Source: Myxococcales bacterium (GTDB lineage: Bacteria > Myxococcota_A > Polyangia > Polyangiales > Houyiibacteriaceae). From it: a DNA stretch of 53,210 nucleotides. Where the stretch lies: the NCBI GenBank assembly GCA_019637115.1, contig JAHBWH010000038.1:1-53210 (forward strand), read 5' to 3'. Below, in pieces: positions 51,750 to 53,210 of this stretch. Position 1 is the first letter of the stretch. Each line of letters starts with the position of its first letter. The notes beneath the pieces were generated by a model, which worked only from the letters and a program-made list of their open reading frames with translations, made no database searches and was not told the DNA's origin. A program made the position numbers and the translations under genes.

Positions 51750-53210
51750 ATGGGAAGCAAAGAGCCCGTCCATCCCCCCGACACCCGCGATCTGACCCGC
51801 GACACGAGCGAGTCCGGCCCGCGAGGCCTCGAGCAGACCGCCGAGGTCGGCGAGACCCTGCGCGCGTCGCCAGGCGCGGGCGGAGCGTTCCTCCCGCACG
51901 GCAGCTGGCTCGACAAGAGCTACCGAGTGAAGGACCTGCTGGGCCGTGGGGCGATGGGCGCCGTCTACCTCGTCGAGCACGTCGAGCTCGGCAAGGAGTT
52001 CGCGGCCAAGGTCGTCGCGGGGGCACACGGCCTCGACCCGGCCGCCATCACGCGGCTCCGTAACGAAGCCCGCATGGCGAGCTCCATCGACCACGAGAAC
52101 ATCGTGGGGGTCTCGCACCTCGGCACGCTCCCCGACGGCAGCGTCTTCGTCGTGATGGAGCGGCTGCGCGGCGAGGATCTGCGGGCGCGGATGGAGCGCC
52201 GCCGCGCGGCTGGGGACCCGTGGCTCCCCGACGACGAGGTGCGCGCGATCGTCCCGCCCCTGCTCAGCGCGCTCGCGAGCGCCCACGCGGCCGGCATCGT
52301 CCACCGCGACCTGAAGCCGGACAACATCTTCCTGCACCACCGTCGTGGCCTCATCACACCGAAGATCGTGGACTTCGGCATCGGCAAGCTGCGCAACGCG
52401 GAGGAGGACCTCCGGCTCACCGCGACGGGGCAGATCATCGGCACGCCGCTCTACATGGCGCCCGAGCAATCGCGCTCCAGCGACATCGTCGACCACCGCA
52501 CCGACCTCTACTCGATGGGGGTCGTGCTCTACGAGCTGCTCACCGGGCGGTTGCCCTTCGACGCGAAGAGCCTCTACGAGCTCGTCGTCAAGCACGTCAC
52601 GGAGACCCCTCCCGATCCGCGCACGCTCCGCGCCGACCTGCCGGACCCCGTCGCCGAGCTCTTGCTCCGCTGCCTGCAGAAGGCGCCCGACGCGCGCCCC
52701 CAGACGGCAGACGAGCTCTCGCGCGCGTGGCGCGAGGCGTGGGGCGAGCCCGCCGGCCTCCCTGCGGCGCCGTCGTTTCCGGCGAGCGGCGAGCTCGGAC
52801 TCTACGAGAGCGGCGCGCACGAAGGCGGCCTCGGCTCCTCGCCACGCTTCGACTCGGCGAACGAGGCGACCACGCCCGCCTTGGCCACGAGCCAATCGGT
52901 GACCGCGCAGATCGCCGACGCGAGGCCCGCGCCAGCGCCAGCGCGAGGTCGAGGGCGGGTGGCCGTCGCGGGCGTCGCGGCCCTCGTCGTCACGCTCGCG
53001 CTCGGGATCTGGCTGGTCGGGGCGGAAGGCGAGGACGTCGGCGCGCCCGCACCCACCGCGGCTCCCATCGCCGCCGAGACGACCGCGGCGCGGGCGTCCA
53101 CGAGCGCGAGCGACGAGCTGGTGCGCCGCGACGAGCTCGCGCGCTCGCCCTCGTCCGCGCTGGCGCCGACGGAGGGCGTCAGCCCCGGCGCTCGCGCCGA
53201 CGACGACGCC
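51750..53210 (+). CDS. Hanks-type serine/threonine protein kinase (C-terminal end cut off)
   Basis: The gene runs from ATG 51750 to the window edge (487 codons without a stop). The kinase domain (about 57-325) is complete: glycine loop LGRGAMGAVY, Lys in FAAKVV, catalytic HRDLKPDN, DFG in IVDFGIG, APE in YMAPEQS and DLYSMGVVLYELLTGRLPF. After a linker comes one membrane helix (VAVAGVAALVVTLALGIWLV, about 408-427), then an exported Ala/Thr-rich part that continues past the edge. This is a membrane receptor-like kinase of the PknB type. Such kinases are very numerous in myxobacteria. Confidence 0.95.
   Translation, partial: MGSKEPVHPPDTRDLTRDTSESGPRGLEQTAEVGETLRASPGAGGAFLPHGSWLDKSYRVKDLLGRGAMGAVYLVEHVELGKEFAAKVVAGAHGLDPAAITRLRNEARMASSIDHENIVGVSHLGTLPDGSVFVVMERLRGEDLRARMERRRAAGDPWLPDDEVRAIVPPLLSALASAHAAGIVHRDLKPDNIFLHHRRGLITPKIVDFGIGKLRNAEEDLRLTATGQIIGTPLYMAPEQSRSSDIVDHRTDLYSMGVVLYELLTGRLPFDAKSLYELVVKHVTETPPDPRTLRADLPDPVAELLLRCLQKAPDARPQTADELSRAWREAWGEPAGLPAAPSFPASGELGLYESGAHEGGLGSSPRFDSANEATTPALATSQSVTAQIADARPAPAPARGRGRVAVAGVAALVVTLALGIWLVGAEGEDVGAPAPTAAPIAAETTAARASTSASDELVRRDELARSPSSALAPTEGVSPGARADDDA

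Noticed and set aside
1-53210. tRNA, rRNA, riboswitch and phage genes
   Set aside because: I looked for TTC-arm motifs, rRNA segments, known riboswitch cores, integrases and transposases and saw none that I could support.

Overview
The window is about 53 kb of very GC-rich DNA with strong third-position GC bias. I read it as a piece of a myxobacterial chromosome, probably Polyangia and possibly close to Sandaracinus. The signs are many cysteine-rich or beta-structured lipoproteins, TPR/PEGA proteins, a Hanks-type kinase, a sigma-54 activator, a TonB-like AgmX/PglI-type fragment and long intergenic repeats. The taxon is an inference; no rRNA or tRNA gene is present to confirm it.

Layout. (1) 1-5727: sigma-factor tail, anti-sigma-like membrane protein, CHAT-protease lipoprotein and subtilisin-like lipoprotein; the first three overlap by 4 bp and the whole set looks like one operon, with a hairpin after it. 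(2) 6087-9060: a small Cys-rich lipoprotein and dnaA on the minus strand, then a gene-poor 790 bp with clustered DnaA-box-like sites, the probable oriC. (3) 9199-12976: a coiled-coil/HEAT protein and a metallophosphoesterase. (4) 13167-20167: a sigma-54 activator followed by a stressosome-type module: a 137-aa unknown, RsbT-like kinase, RsbS-like and two RsbR-like STAS proteins, an RsbX-like phosphatase on the opposite strand and a second RsbT/RsbW-like ATPase. (5) 20382-26976, minus strand: hflX, a TPR protein plus seven-bladed-propeller lipoprotein pair, and hisD. (6) 27091-33741: lipoproteins, a frameshifted membrane protein, a 140-bp palindromic repeat element, rnk, a von Willebrand A lipoprotein and a CPXCG-type protein. 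(7) 33846-43351: a Crp/Fnr regulator, a probable outer-membrane protein and alpha/beta hydrolase pair, a DUF4336-type protein, Cys-rich lipoproteins, a chimeric gene remnant, a short-chain dehydrogenase and a methyltransferase. (8) 43622-47390: a multiply frameshifted pseudogene and an ECF42-type sigma module with one VOC and two YCII (DGPF) proteins. (9) 47645-53210: TPR/PEGA and beta-helix surface proteins, two smaller genes and a truncated Ser/Thr kinase.

The three most interesting items are the sigma/anti-sigma/CHAT/subtilisin operon, which looks like a self-contained envelope proteolytic system; the expanded stressosome locus next to a sigma-54 activator; and a repeated pattern in which the 3' end of a gene, often with its stop codon, is tandemly duplicated into the following spacer. 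That pattern is clear in at least three loci and weaker in three more.

Coding calls rest on translated motifs, frame overlap and codon bias seen by eye. No database search was run. Positions of sites inside repeats may be off by a base or two.
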